Of a stretch of 64,000 bases of DNA, positions 12,721 to 24,520 are shown piece by piece. Source of the DNA: Adiantum capillus-veneris (lineage: Eukaryota > Streptophyta > Polypodiopsida > Polypodiales > Pteridaceae); assembly GCA_014529385.2 (NCBI GenBank), contig CM043944.1, positions 74,583,884 through 74,647,883 of the forward strand, read 5' to 3'. Within the stretch, counting starts at the first letter, position 1, and the number at the start of each line of letters is the position of its first letter. Position numbers and translations under genes: made by a program. Below the pieces are notes generated by a model. It saw only the letters and a program-made list of their open reading frames with translations, was not told the origin of the DNA and searched no databases.

Positions 12721-13944
12721 GTTTTTTGTCTTTGTCCAGTGGTGCATCATTTATGCTACAACATGTGCGCCATGTTCCTCAACTAATATAGAGCTTGATC
12801 TCAGTGAGATAGTTAGAGGAATTTAATTGCCAGATACTTCTTAGAGAGAAGTCTTTCCAGATGCATTGCATTTCACTAGTGATTGCTAGAGGAGCTCGCA
12901 GCGCTCTGGTATATCCTATGCATGTGTGTGAGGTTCGAGATGGTGTAGTCTCAGTTTTGTTGCTGGAATGCTTTGAGTGAGAGACAAGACGTGTATCCTT
13001 CATAGGTGAGCTCCACCATGCTCACGAGATAGAGCATTTGGTTGTGCATGATGTGTTAGTATATTTTGTAGAGATAGAGATAGAGCGATAGTGCTCTAGT
13101 GAGACACAACAAGTGTTGTCAGAGTTTGTGCAGGTAGAGGTACAGCAGTTCTTCTCCCTAGAGACACAGACAGACCTGGTAGATATGGAGTTTTTGGACA
13201 TGCTCATGCTAGAGGTTGATGAGTTGGTGCCAAGACGCACAGTTTTGTCTATGGGTGAGAGGGATGTAGCTTTCCAAGTGTCGGTGTTGACACATCCATA
13301 CGCGATGGGTAATCCTGAGGATACAATGATTTTAGATAGCATAGGGGAGGAGAGTTCAACTAGGTTTGTGTAGATTTCATCACCGTTCGGGATTCTCATG
13401 CTTGACTTGTTAGTGTCGAGACCCAATCTAATAGCTACAGTGGAAGCATTTGCAGCAGGGATAGTCAGTCGTATGGTGACTAACACTAGCATGATGCTTC
13501 CTAAAGATTTATAGACCATATAGAGTTGTTTGTGGGATTTACATATAGTCTCTAGCATGGGTACGCACACTCGCCTACCACCAGAGTGAATACGACTGCA
13601 TGTAGATCGATAGAGTGAGCCAATGGGCATAGGTTGAGAGAGTCTCTCACCTAGTTTCTTTGTACATACTTGTAGTGTAGCTAGTAGCTCTCACTTATTG
13701 GTGCATTAACTTTCAGTGGGAAATTTTTGGGGTAAAGGTGCTACGCCTTTTGCCCGAGGCCAAATGTTGGGTGTCCACCGATCGCCCGTCCACATGTGTA
13801 CATACCCTTATTCTTCATATACATGAGAATAAGTAGCTCCCCACCACTTCTTTCTGAGGTTACTCCACCCACACGGGTCTCTTGCTTCTCCCCTTCCCCG
13901 CACCACACCGAACCATGCATGCACACATCCACACACACGAGCAC
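12721..13944. other. No recognisable gene; possible decayed copia body
   Basis: Frames are open for up to about 200 codons on the minus strand (13022-13630, Ser/Thr-rich) and 86 codons on the plus strand (13113-13373), but neither shows a known motif. A purine-rich word GTGGGAAA precedes sequence at about 13738 that could be an old LTR. If the relic at 12290-12720 is copia, this may be its eroded downstream part. Confidence 0.3.
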
Positions 13945-14568
13945 TCATAGTATGTGAATGATAGGCAACTTATTGTCCATCTTGAAGGTGTATGCATCCA
14001 ATTTCTTGTAATAAAGTCCTTGCAAAACATATGAGCCTCGATCAATTACGTTTCTCCATTCATTGATGGACCTCTTATCCACCTTCTCCTTTGCTGCAAC
14101 ACACTTGACAAAGTAGAAATACACACCCTCGACATTGGTTGAAGCATCTAGATTTACAGCAAATGTGTCGCCAACACATGGAGTTCTACTCAACACATCA
14201 TGATGCCCTTCGTATGTAAAGTCATCATAGACATCGACCTCCTCTATTGGAACTTCAACTGATGGACTGGAATCTGCCTCCACCTCATTATGTAATGGCT
14301 CAAGAATATAATACTTCCAAGCCTCCACATGAGCTTTATTTATGCAACGATTCCACCGTCCATTGATGCATGCATCACAGAAGCATGCCAAGTTTCTAGT
14401 TGAAAGGGCAGTTGGATCTTGTAGGTTGTGACCATGAAAATCATGCATAGAGCAAGATTGAGAGATAGTGGAACAATTCCATTCAAGAGATCTATAAATA
14501 AATACGTGTAAGAGGAAAATGATCACTTTCTTTCCAAAGTAGACTTTGGTTTTTTGCAAGTTTATCAC
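13945..14568 (-). pseudogene. Cys-rich transposon-like protein fragment, 207 codons
   Basis: Read on the minus strand, the open frame contains a cysteine block, LACFCDACINGRWNRC, then AHVEAWKYYILEP. An acidic linker follows, and the C-terminal part includes GVYFYFVKCVAAKEKV and GSYVLQGLYYKKLDAYTFK. CFC...C...C blocks followed by a Trp occur near the C terminus of several transposon-derived proteins in large eukaryotic genomes, but I cannot assign a named family. The upstream end is lost where gypsy sequence begins near 14577. The downstream end reaches ordinary non-coding DNA. It is likely the N-proximal partner of the fragments at 9703-10922. Confidence 0.45.
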
Positions 14569-14599
14569 ATGACATTTGGGTTGTTATTATGTTACATTT

Positions 14600-14684
14600 C
14601 AACCTTTAGAGGATTGTTTTGTAGATAACAGAGCCTTAAAGCCGAATTCATTTACGAAATTGGACACACAGATTGGGTGTCTCC
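14600..14684 (+). pseudogene. 5' piece of gypsy reverse transcriptase, cut by copia
   Basis: The plus-strand frame reads LKAEFIYEIGHTDWVS just before the copia insertion. It resumes exactly in frame at 19796 (SPIVVVPKTNGKLRV), with the target duplication TCTCC at both sides. This is the classic gypsy RT entry segment (GFI...WVSPIVVV). A TAA lies a little upstream (near 14627). No further gypsy 5' sequence (gag or upstream protease) is recognisable to the left, so the element is 5'-truncated near 14577. Confidence 0.85.
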
Positions 14685-14910
14685 TGTTGGAATTAGGGTT
14701 GCAGAGAAACACACACAGCTTGGAGAAGACGAAGGAAGCTCATGCACACAATAGAGAGTGTGTTACTTAGTGTGCAATGGAAAGATAGATAGCCCTAGAG
14801 TGATGGGCGTATATCCAATGCACGGGGTAAAAAACCTCCTAAAGAGGGAAAAAATGCCCCGACGGTCCTAGTGTGTTCACACACATCACTACCACATGTA
14901 TATGGTAACA
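14685..14910 (-). repeat. 3' LTR of copia element (226 bp)
   Basis: Bounded by TGTTGG and GGTAACA. It matches 19570-19795 with six substitutions. It is the 3' LTR because the element is coded on the minus strand. Confidence 0.96.
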
Positions 14911-14921
14911 AATCCCCCCTG
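14911..14921 (-). promoter_or_regulatory. Polypurine tract of copia element
   Basis: On the minus strand this reads AGGGGGGATT immediately before the 3' LTR, the usual plus-strand priming site. The same tract is kept in the second copia copy at 39061. Confidence 0.85.
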
Positions 14922-14985
14922 GAGTGATGCGGTGAACGAGAGCTGGAACATGAGTAAAGGGAAGTGCCATGCCCTGAGGACAGGA

Positions 14986-16664
14986 TCAGTCCACAAAGGG
15001 GAGTAAGCCCAAAGCTTTGCGGAAAGCTTCAAGCTTCTCACGAGACAATGCCTTTGTGAAAAGATCTGCAAGGTTGTCTTGTGTTGGCACATAAGCCAAG
15101 CTGATCTCTCCTGCTGAGAGCCTCTCCCTGACATAGTGGTAATGCACCTCAATGTGTTTTGTGCGAGCATGAAAAACTGGGTTCCTCGCAACTGCCAATG
15201 CGCTCTGACTGTCAGTGTAGATACTGTTGACAGTGTCCTGTCCAACACCCAAATCAGCCATAAGACGTCTGAGCCATACACACTCAACCGTAGCTGTGAA
15301 GACTACCCTGTACTCAGCCTCACAACTCGAAGTGGCCACAGTAGGTTGCTTCTTGCTCAACCATGATATACATGAACTGCCAAGCATGAAACAAAACCCA
15401 CTTGTGGACACTCGCGTGTCAAAACAAACAGCCCAATCTGAGTCCGAAAAAGCATGTAAATTTGGCAGCAATGATCCCCCTTGGGATAAAACAAGCCAAG
15501 ATGTAAAGTGCCACTAAGGTAGCGGAAAATCCTCTTGACAGCTTGCCAATGCTTAGACCCTGGGCAATGCATAAATCTGCTGACCTGTGAGACTGCAAAC
15601 TGAATATCCGGCCTCGTGTTGCATACATAAATGAGGCAACCAACAACAGTTTGGTAAAGAGTGACATCAGCAGGATCACCAGCATCATGTAGACTCAACT
15701 TCAAACCTGTTTCCATGGGAGTGGCAATAGGTTTGCAATCCCCAAGTCCAAACTTACATATCAATGTCTCTATGTAACTTTTCTGACATAAGGCAATACC
15801 ACCATCACACTTCTTAAACTGTATACCCAAATAATGATGCAACAACCCCAAATCTTTCATCTTGAAAGTAGCATTCAAATCAGCCTTAAATTCAGCAATA
15901 TGTCTCTCATTTGGTCCAGTGATCAGCAAATCATCAACATAAATAACCACAATGAGAAGTACATCACCCTCACGCTTTACATACAATGTGCTTTCTGTTG
16001 GACTGTTACGAAATCCTTGTTTGACCAAATGAGTGTCCGCTTTCTCATACCAAGCATGAGGAGATTGCTTCAACCCATACAAAGCCTTGTTACATTTGCA
16101 CACTTTGTCCTCTTGTCCTTTTATGACAAAACCGCGAGGCTGCGTTACATAAACTTCCTCAAATATGTCACCATTCAAGAAAGCAGTAACAATGTCTGAT
16201 TGATGTACATCCCAACCAAAATGAGCTGCCAATGCACATAGAAAACGCACATTAGTCATACGACAAGTGGGAGAAAAAGTCTCTTCATAATCTATGCCTT
16301 TTTGCTGTGCATAACCCTTTGCAACAAGTCGAGCCTTATGGCGATCGATCTCACCATCCGACTTGCGTTTCAACTTGTAAACCCACTTTGTACCAATGGC
16401 CTTTTTCCCAGGAGGAAAATCACATAAAGTCCATGTGTCATTTTCTATAAGTGCATCATATTCTGTTTGCATGGCAGGCATCCAATTTAGTGAATTTTCT
16501 GCTTCATCAAAAGTCAGAGGCTCCTCAACATCATGTAAGCTAGACACAGCCAAAGCATAACAATCTGATGCATAAGATGCATGGCGAGCGCCTGAACGAG
16601 TACGACTAGACAAAGGTGCATCTAATTTACTGTCACGCAAAGTGTGCACCAGCCATTTTGGCAT
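14986..16664 (-). pseudogene. Copia reverse transcriptase and RNase H
   Basis: 15357-16664 is an open frame of 435 codons with the copia RT: ENDTWTLCDFPPGKKAIGTK at the N-terminal side, DVHQSDIVTAFLNGD, then YVDDLLITG as catalytic box and LHHYLGIQ further on. Near 15470 the reading shifts by one and continues at 14986-15471 (161 codons) with RNase H: SDSDWAVC, SSCEAEYR and YTDSQSALAVARN supply the acidic residues, ending LADLFTKALS. Both parts are almost intact individually. A second shift between 16664 and 16718 separates this block from the integrase; comparison with the copy near 40090 suggests about 50 bp was lost there. Confidence 0.93.
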
Positions 16665-16717
16665 ACCTCTAGCCTGCTCATTTTCAGCCCTTTCCTCATC
16701 AAGTACATCATGTACAT

Positions 16718-19231
16718 CTACATCAGTAATAGGATGATCTCATTGGAACTTACATTTGTATTTCCACCGCTGAAAAGAGGCAACAAAGTGTCATAAATGT
16801 CCTGTGAGCTTACATTTCTGTCTCTGGTACATGACAGCAAGGGCTGAACCGAATCTTCCACAAACACTACATCCCGTGAAACTAGAATACGTTTTGTTTG
16901 CAGATGATACAACCCGTAACCTTTGCTTTCAGCACTATAACCAGAAAAAATACATTTGACAGCCTTATCATCCAATTTTCTGCGCTGCACTTGTGGCACC
17001 AAAGCATATGCCAAACAGCCAAAAACACGCATGCGCTCAATAGAAGGCTTTCTATCATGCCATGCTTCATATGGAGTAATAGACTGCAAAGATTTCGTAG
17101 GACACCTATTAAGTACATAAGTGGAACACATAATGGCCTCAAGCCAAAAAGAATACGGCAAAGCTTGACTTTTGACCATACATCGTGCCATTTCCGTCAG
17201 TGACCTATTTTTCCTCTCAGCAACACCATTTTGCTGAGGTGTATAAGGCACTGTACATTGGTGTTTTATCCCACGACTAGCCAGAAATGCATTAAATTCA
17301 TGAGACATATACTCCCCCCCTCGATCAAAATGGAGGGTGCCCATAGTACATTTCGAGACATTTTCAGCCATAGCCATAAATTTCTTGAAGCACATAAAAA
17401 CTTCGGACTTCGCTTTAAGCGGAAATACCCATGCATGCCTGGAGTAGTCATCAATGAAAGTCACGAAGTACAGGTAATTGCCCAAGGACGGAGTTTGCAT
17501 GGGCCCACAAAAATCACTATGCACAAGCTGCAACCTTCATGTGGCCCGAACTGAACCATCCTTTGGAAATTTAGAACACTCCATCTTACCCAAAATACAA
17601 CCTTCACAAACATGTTTGACAGGTGCTTCAAGAGGTGGCAAAGAAGCAACTATATCAGATTTCTGCAAACGCAGCAAACTGGCAAAATTCAGATGACCAA
17701 AACGTGCATGCCAAAGTTTTGCATCTGAAATAGCCCTTGAATCTGCAACAGCATTTGCAAAATTTTGTCCACACTTGTCATACAAAGTGAGCTTATACAA
17801 CCCATGGCACAAAAGCCCAAATGCAACAATTTCATCACCAAAACTGAGATCATGAACTGTACATTTGTCATCCACAAATTTGACTACAAGTCCAAGTCTA
17901 GCAAGTGCGGATACAGACAAGAGATTCTTCTTGATCCCAGGTACATAAAGTGCATCAACAAGTGTGAAGGAACTACCATTAGTAGCAGTGAGCACAATCT
18001 TTCCAACTCCTTGAACTGGGTAAGAGGCGTTGTTGGCACAAGTGACTGAATTCCCATGAGGGACATACTTAAGAGAGGTAAACAATTCACGATGTGAGGT
18101 AATGTGCTTTGTAGCACCACTGTCGAAATACCACACATGTGAATCTGCAGCAACTGACAAACATGCATCATGGACAGCAGGATTGTAAGTGCACTCTGCG
18201 CTAAAAGCCCATTCTACATCAACATCAGCATTACAGTCTCCTTTCACAGAAGACTCAACAATGGCTGCATTTGTAGTGGAACTAGCATTTGCAGTGGAAC
18301 CACCCTCTTTCTTCTTAGCCTCTTTGGCCTTCAACTTAGGACACGACTTGATCAAGTGATCATTGGCTTTACAATAATGGCAACGCATCTTCTTTTTGCC
18401 CTTATCACCAGAATTTCCAGACGAGCTGCTGCCAGCAGAAGCATTAGGAACATAATTTTTGCTACTCGCAGCAGAACCATAAGAAGTGGTTGCATTACTG
18501 TTACCACCCTTTCTTTGAGAAGCAATAAAAGCCCGTTCAACTGCACGCTGCCTAGTCCTGTTTTTTCTAGAAAGTGACTCTTGCAACAGCAATGTGCATA
18601 ATGCATCAAACTTGACAACTTCAGGATTTCCTTGGGTCATCATTCTCCAAGTACTAGCAAAAGTCTGGTAGGAATCTGGTAAGGCATCAAGAACAGTCTG
18701 CACAAGGGAACTGTCTGAAATGACTTCACCTGCAGAAATAAGCTTCTCATTGATATCCTTGACACTAGCAAGGAAAGTGTCCATATCATCTTCCTCATAC
18801 ATAATCTTCGACTCTAGCTCTTTACGCAGCAAAGCAATTTTAGCCTCATTGCAGCTTGCATAAAGACGTGCTAGAATATCCCAAGCCTATTTTGCAGATT
18901 TTGCTGAACGGATGTGAGGAACAATGGTGCGCTTCACAGACAATGCAATCAATGCATGAGCCTGTGCATCCTTAACATCCCAACGAGCTTGTTCTACCGT
19001 AGGCAAAACAACTCTAACAGCTGCAATCCTTGTAGCAAGACCTGCAACATCCTCAACATCGCCTACATCCTCAGAACCAGGACGTACATCAATGCCCTGC
19101 ACAATGTTCCAGACACCCTTTGACACAAGAACATGTTGCATCATATAAGCCCACATAGGGTAGCTGTCCCCATCCAACCTGTCCTCAGCAACAAACATCT
19201 TGAACACATCTGTGTTGTTGTTGTCAGCCAT
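16718..19231 (-). pseudogene. Copia gag, protease and integrase
   Basis: Begins MADNNNTDVFKMFVAEDRLD at 19231, the likely gag start (an upstream in-frame ATG at 19291 is less typical). One frame runs through gag, a zinc knuckle CHYCKANDHLIKSC (CX2CX4HX4C), protease WYFDSGATKHIT, the pre-integrase HxxxC region (LWHARFGHLN to CEGCILGK) and integrase. The integrase acids are in HSDFCGPM, FDRGGEY and NGVAERKN. The frame is broken only by a TAG at 18887 in gag and a TGA at 17537 just before the integrase core. The frame is then lost near 16718 before RT. Confidence 0.93.
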
Positions 19232-19555
19232 GGTAAATGCTGCACCTGATGTGAAAACTGCCTGAAAATAGGAGAAACGGAGCGGGAACAACCTGTGCTA
19301 TATAGCACAAACCGTAGAAGACTATAAGGCACCTGTTATGCAGAAAACAGCACTGACAGAAATTCTGCACAAAATGACGAAATAGCCTGTGTAGTACTGC
19401 CTGTAGTGGAAACGGAGGCCGAAATGAGCCCAAATCAAAATTCTGAGCAAAATTTTTGTCGACCTGCGAACGCTTGCCAAAGCTCACTGAAATCGGAGAA
19501 AGTGAGCAAGCGTATGCTAGAGCAGCTGGCGACTAAGCCCGGGAGGACGTGACCT

Positions 19556-19567
19556 GCTCTGATACCA
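19556..19567 (-). promoter_or_regulatory. Primer-binding site, tRNA-iMet type
   Basis: On the minus strand it reads TGGTATCAGAGC, the common plant copia site complementary to the 3' end of initiator methionine tRNA, two bases inside the 5' LTR. Confidence 0.93.
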
Positions 19568-19569
19568 AT

Positions 19570-19795
19570 TGTTGGACTTAGGGTTGCAAAGAAACACACA
19601 CAGCTTGGAGAAGACGAAGGAAGCTCAGGCACACAATAGAGAGTGTGTTACTTAGTGTGCAATGGAAAGATAGATAGCCCTAGAGTGATGGGCGTATATC
19701 CAATGCACGGGGGAAAAAACCTCCTAAAGAGGGAAAAAATGCCCCGGCGATCCTAGTGTGTTCACACACATCACTACCACATGTATATGGTAACA
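19570..19795 (-). repeat. 5' LTR of copia element (226 bp)
   Basis: Starts TGTTGG and ends GGTAACA, followed at once by the target duplication TCTCC and the resumed gypsy reading frame. Confidence 0.96.
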
Positions 19796-22687
19796 TCTCC
19801 AATTGTTGTAGTGCCCAAGACAAATGGAAAATTACGAGTGTGTGTTAATCTCAAACAGGTGAATGCAGCTACCATTAGAGACAACTTTCCTCTTCCGATC
19901 ACTAAGCATGTTTTAGAACAAGTTGCAGGAAAAGAAGCTTACAGCTTCTTAGATGTCTTTTCGAGATACAGTCAACTTTTGGTTGACCCAAAAGATCAGC
20001 ATAAAACTGCTTTTGCAATAGAATGGGGTATATTTGCCTATCGGGTTATGCCGTTTGGGTTAACTAATGCTCTAGCCACATTTCAAAGGTTGATGAGCCA
20101 TGCTTTCAAAGAATATCTTAGGAAATTCTTAGAAGTATATATGGATGATCTATGCGTACATTCATCAATCCGGTCTGATCACTTTGAACACCTCAAAAGG
20201 GTATTCAAAAAATTTAGAACTTATAGTCCGATTTGCTTAAATCTTGAAAAGTGCACATTCATGGGTAGACAAGGAAAAATTCTTCGACATATAGTGTCTA
20301 AAAATGGCATAGCTACTGATATTGAGAAGATTCATGTCATTGCTGATTTGCCTAGACCAACAACAGTCAAGGGGGTACAAGCCTTCATGGGGCATTGTGG
20401 ATATTACCGACGGTTCATCTACATGTACGCTATAATTGCAAAACCCATGTATAGCTTGATTACACACTTTGAATGGACCGAGACATGTGAATAATCCTTC
20501 ATGAAGCTTAACCAAGCTCTTACGTCAGCTCCAATATTGAAAGCACCAGATTGGAATAAGGTATTCCACGTACATGTAGATGCTTTCAATTTTGCTATCG
20601 GTTGTATACTAGCTCAACCAGGAGATGGGAAAATTGACTTTCCTATTTCTTATGCTAGCCAAAAATTGAACATGGTTGAAAAGAATTACACCACCACTGA
20701 AAGGGAAGGATTAGGAATGATCTATTCCATTAAAAAGTATAGACCTTACGCATTAGCCAACAAGTTTGTGTTCTTTGTGGACCACCAAGCTTTGTTGTAT
20801 TTGGTCAACAAGCCATGCAACAAAGGAAGAATAGTGAGATGTTTCATCATTCTTCTGGAATTTGATTTCACTATGGTTGTAAAAAAGGGCACTACACATC
20901 AATGAGCAGATCACTTGTCAAGGATTGTTTCACGAGAATCACCTAAAGGGGTAGATGATGATCTGCCTGATGCCTATTTGTTCTTCGTGGAAATGATACC
21001 TATATGGTCCGAACATTGTGTCATTGATGACAATAGATCAAGTGGATCCACAAATACCACTTCCTGCTACAATCAGATTAATCGAGCAATCGTCTATGTA
21101 TCAATTACTAGCTGGTAGGCTATACAAAAGAAATCGAGATGGGATATTTCTCTTATGCATTAATCTTGAAGAAAAATAACAGTACCTAAGTCAAGCACAT
21201 GCTACCATAGTAGGACTTCACTTTGCAAAAGATCAAACTATGCAACGAATCTTGAGACTTGGAGTATCTTGGCCGACTATGAGGAGAGATGTTAGATCTT
21301 TTGTAAAGGATTGTCCTCAATGTCAAAAGAAAACACCCATACCTCATGTAACATTGTTTCAAATGTCACCTATTCCTCAGTGGAGTAACTATCTATTTAC
21401 TTACTTATCAAGCGGAACAATTCTTGAGGATATGAGTAAACGCCATCAAAGAGCAATTGAAACTGAAGCAAGAGACTATGCTCTTATTGGGAGCCAATTG
21501 TATCAGATAGGTAAAGATCAACATGTGCGTCTCCGTGCAAATGAAAACGAGTATATTTTGATTATAAAACAAGCACATGCTGGATTAGCTGGAGGTCACT
21601 TTTCTAGTGAGACTACCACAAGAGCAATCTTGATGGGAGGCATATGGTGGCCAACACTTTTTGCAGATGCCAAAGAATATGTTCGAAGGTGTGATGCTTG
21701 TCAACAACGAGCAAAAATGCCAACACGAGTAGACAGTATGCCCTTAAGACCAATGATGGGGGATAGATCTTTTGCGAAATGGGGTATAGATTTTGTTGGA
21801 CCAATACATCCATCTGGTTATAGAACCCAAGCTCAATATATTATTGTAGCTACAGACTATTTGACCAAGTGGACCAAGGCTAAAGCAACACAAAAGAATG
21901 ATGCCAGAACCACTGCTGCATTCTTATATGAGTATGTATTCACGAGATATGGACTACCAATAGAAATTTTCAATGATCGGAGAACTCATTTCCTCAATGA
22001 GGTAATTGAGTATTTGCTTATGAGTTTATGGTCATCTATAACAAATCAGCTCCCTATCACCCACACGCAAACGGACAAGCTGAGCATACCAATAAAATTC
22101 TTAGCTCGGTGTTGGCTAAAGTGGTTATTTCAAGAAGGACAAACTGGGAAATGAATCTCCATGCTGCTCTATGGGCTTATCGAGTTTCATTTAAAACAAC
22201 TTTACATGCTACACCCTTTAACCTTGTTTATGGTCTTGATGCCATACTTCCAATATAATTTCTATTGCCGACATTAAGGGAAGCAGAGAATCTTGAATGG
22301 AATGGGCATGAATTGTCAGAAAGACTTGAAGATTTGGAAAAGCTAGATGAGCAAAGGCTAATTGCTATAGCTCACATCTATGCACAAAAGCGGAAACAAA
22401 AACAGTTTTTTTATTCCCACTTAATCACAAAAATCTTCAAGAAAGGGAACTTAGTTTTAGTCTATTCCCTTAAGCAACACATTCCCAAGTTTAAGAAAAA
22501 GGAGAAGGGACCATTTATCATTGAAGATGTATCTCGAAGTGGAGCAGTAAAATTGTCCACCCTAGATGGTGAACCAATGGCTAATTGGATTAGTGGATGT
22601 CGTGTAAAGAAATACAATTTTCTACTAACCAATGAATTGCTAGAAAGAATGCATGCATCCAAGAAAAGGAAGATTAAAAAACAGTAG
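19796..22687 (+). pseudogene. Gypsy RT, RNase H and integrase (interrupted)
   Basis: Continues the RT cut at 14684. [39 protein letters not shown] and catalytic VYMDDLCVHS. RNase H (20501-20905): HVDAFNFAIGCIL, TTEREGLGMI and FVDHQALLYLV. Integrase: two zinc-binding modules (about 21193-21326 and 21569-21705), then GIDFVGPIH, FNDRRTHF and GQAEHTNK as the DDE residues. The C-terminal part (22265-22687) is basic and ends KKRKIKKQ. In-frame stops occur at 20492, 20903 and 22256; frame shifts lie near 21110 and 22020, and another stop is near 21178. The RT style suggests an Athila/Tat-like lineage. Confidence 0.9.
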
Positions 22688-22689
22688 GT

Positions 22690-24520
22690 TATCGATGAAG
22701 CCCAAGAGGAAGCTAGGCTTCGGGTACTCAAAAAGAAAGCTGCTCTCAAAAATTAACAGATACCAATTCCCATCAACACTCTGGAAATAAATGACCAACA
22801 ATGGGAATTACTTAAAGACGCAGTTTCAATAGATGATGACTGGTTAGACGGAATGGACCTGCTCATCAAAGTACAACTCAACAATCATAGCACCAATGCT
22901 TTGGTCGACACAAGAGCTAGAGTAAATGCATTCAGTTATTCCATGTACAAAAAGGCAACAAGTCAAACATTGACAGCAGGAATAGTGACAACAATCAAAG
23001 GATGCAACAAGAACCCAACTCCAACATTGGGAGTAGTGAACTTTAACGTGATAGTACACATTAGGAGATTTCGGAGGTCTTTTGGAGGGCCTTTTGGAAG
23101 AGAGAGGAAAATAAGCTCCTCCAATGAGAGAAGAGCCTACGTTACGTAGAAAAATAGATTGATATTAACAAAAATATAAAAGGTGTCCCTCTCCTCATTT
23201 AATAATCTAGTGGTCCTTGAAGACGATCACTCTCTTTCATTTAATGCGAGCACCTTTTTCAGAAGGTAGATGCGGTGCATTTGATATGGCTTACGTCATC
23301 ACTAGAACTCAAAAAGTTACAAAACTATCAAGTGGTGGAAGATTTTGAAACTTTTGATACTGTCAATGCGTCCGGAACGCCCAAATATCCTAGAAATGAA
23401 TGTCCAATTGCCTTGCTCTGACATCCAAAGAGGCAAAGAATGTCAAAAACCCCTAAAAGAACATTTTACTAACGGCGCACGAGGGGGCATTCCAAATGTT
23501 TTGAATGCCTCCTTGCATGCCGTTAGTAAAAAGCCCCTTTTTTCCTCTTTTAGGGAGCTTTTTGAGAGGAAAATGTCAAAAAACCTCTAAAAAGGGGCTT
23601 TCTTGAAAGATGATTGTCCAAAAATCACTAAAAAGATCTTTGTACTAACGGCGCGCAGAGGGGCATTCTAGAATTTTAGAATGCCTCCTCGCACGCCTTA
23701 AGTAAAAAGCCCATTTTTTGGGGTTTTTTGACTTTTTTTGCCTCTCCGGATGTCGGAATGAGACAAGTAGACATTCGTTTTTAAGATATTTTGGCGTTCC
23801 AGACGCATTGGTGGTGTCAAAAGCCTCAAAATCTATCACTATTTGACAGTTTGTTACTTTTCAACTTTCAGTGATGACGTAAGCTGCATTGAATGCGTCG
23901 CACCTATATCCTGAAAAAGACGCTCGCATTAAATAAAAAAGTGACTGTTTCAAGGACGATTGGGAATATAAATCTACTTTTTAGAGTGTCTGGTTGTCTT
24001 TTTGGACGTACTCACAAGGTGCAAGTGCATTTTAAAAAAAGTTTCTAAAGAGAGAAATACAATTTCTTACAAGGCCCTCCAAATGACCTCCGAAATTTTC
24101 TAATGTGGATGTTCATGTCCTCATCAATTTGTATGCTTACCATATGAACACATGGATGAGAGGATGATTCTTGGAATTTCTTGGATGTGGACATACAAAG
24201 CAGTACTAGATTGGGATAAAAATCAGCTAAAGCTATCACCTAAAGGCAGGCAACTCATTGTTCCAATTGCACCAAGCAAGGAGGAATGGAAAAGAAGAAA
24301 TCAGCAGACCAAACCACGAAGTAGTAAATCTTCTCCATCCTCTCGACAATCAAATGTTACAAGTAGCATACATGGAGTCAGCCAAATTTGGGAACCAAAA
24401 GTACAACTTAAGAATAAACTGATTCAGATCTGGGTGCGTAAAACTCCATCGACAAAAGAAAAGAAGGTTCCAAGGGTTAAAAAACAGAGACAAGCATCTT
24501 CGAGCAAGAACCTAGCATGA
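22690..24520 (+). pseudogene. Retropepsin-like segment after the integrase
   Basis: This is in the same frame as the integrase tail, past a TAG at 22685 and a TAA near 22756. It encodes an aspartic protease-like region. The flap/active-site part NALVDTRARVNAFSYSMYKK (about 22896-22955) has DTR where retropepsins have DTG. After the foldback insertion (23057-24107), the distal part reads ERMILGISWMWTYKAVLDW (about 24158-24215), matching the ILGxxWL block. A Lys/Ser-rich tail follows to the stop near 24520. Loss of the active-site Gly implies it is inactive. A protease at this place in pol is unusual; a chimera with another element cannot be excluded. Confidence 0.7.
23057..24107. mobile_element. 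Foldback (long inverted repeat) element, 1051 bp
   Basis: It splits the retropepsin-like frame. The terminal inverted repeats start CACATTAG and continue ATTTCGGAGGTC; the outer 37 bp differ at 3 positions. Similarity continues inward: TTAATGCGAGC, GGCTTACGTCATCACT, AATGCGTC(C/T)GGAACGCC and AGAGGCAAA on the left arm all recur as reverse complements on the right, so both halves pair over roughly 450 bp or more. Each arm holds its own palindrome (23466-23529 and 23642-23706, sharing CTAACGGCGC and GCATTC). No transposase ORF is present. A target duplication is not clear. This fits a non-autonomous foldback/MITE. Confidence 0.85.

Larger units (their letters stand above)
14685..19795 (-). mobile_element. 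Complete Ty1/copia element nested in gypsy RT
   Basis: The two 226 bp LTRs start TGTTGG and end TAACA on the plus strand and are flanked by a perfect 5 bp target duplication TCTCC (14680-14684 and 19796-19800). Coding is on the minus strand in the copia order gag, protease, integrase, RT, RNase H. A tRNA-iMet type primer-binding site and a polypurine tract sit at the expected inner edges. I count 6 differences between the LTRs (about 97.3 percent identity), so it is fairly recent. It is not autonomous: at least two nonsense codons and two frameshifts break the polyprotein. Confidence 0.95.

Noticed and set aside
13022-13630. 202-codon Ser/Thr-rich ORF on the minus strand
   Set aside because: No motif, no neighbour context; likely a chance open frame opposite degenerate sequence.
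19781-19801. ATG at 19781 as start of the gypsy RT gene
   Set aside because: It lies in the copia LTR; the frame is joined only because of the insertion. The true upstream part is at 14600-14684.
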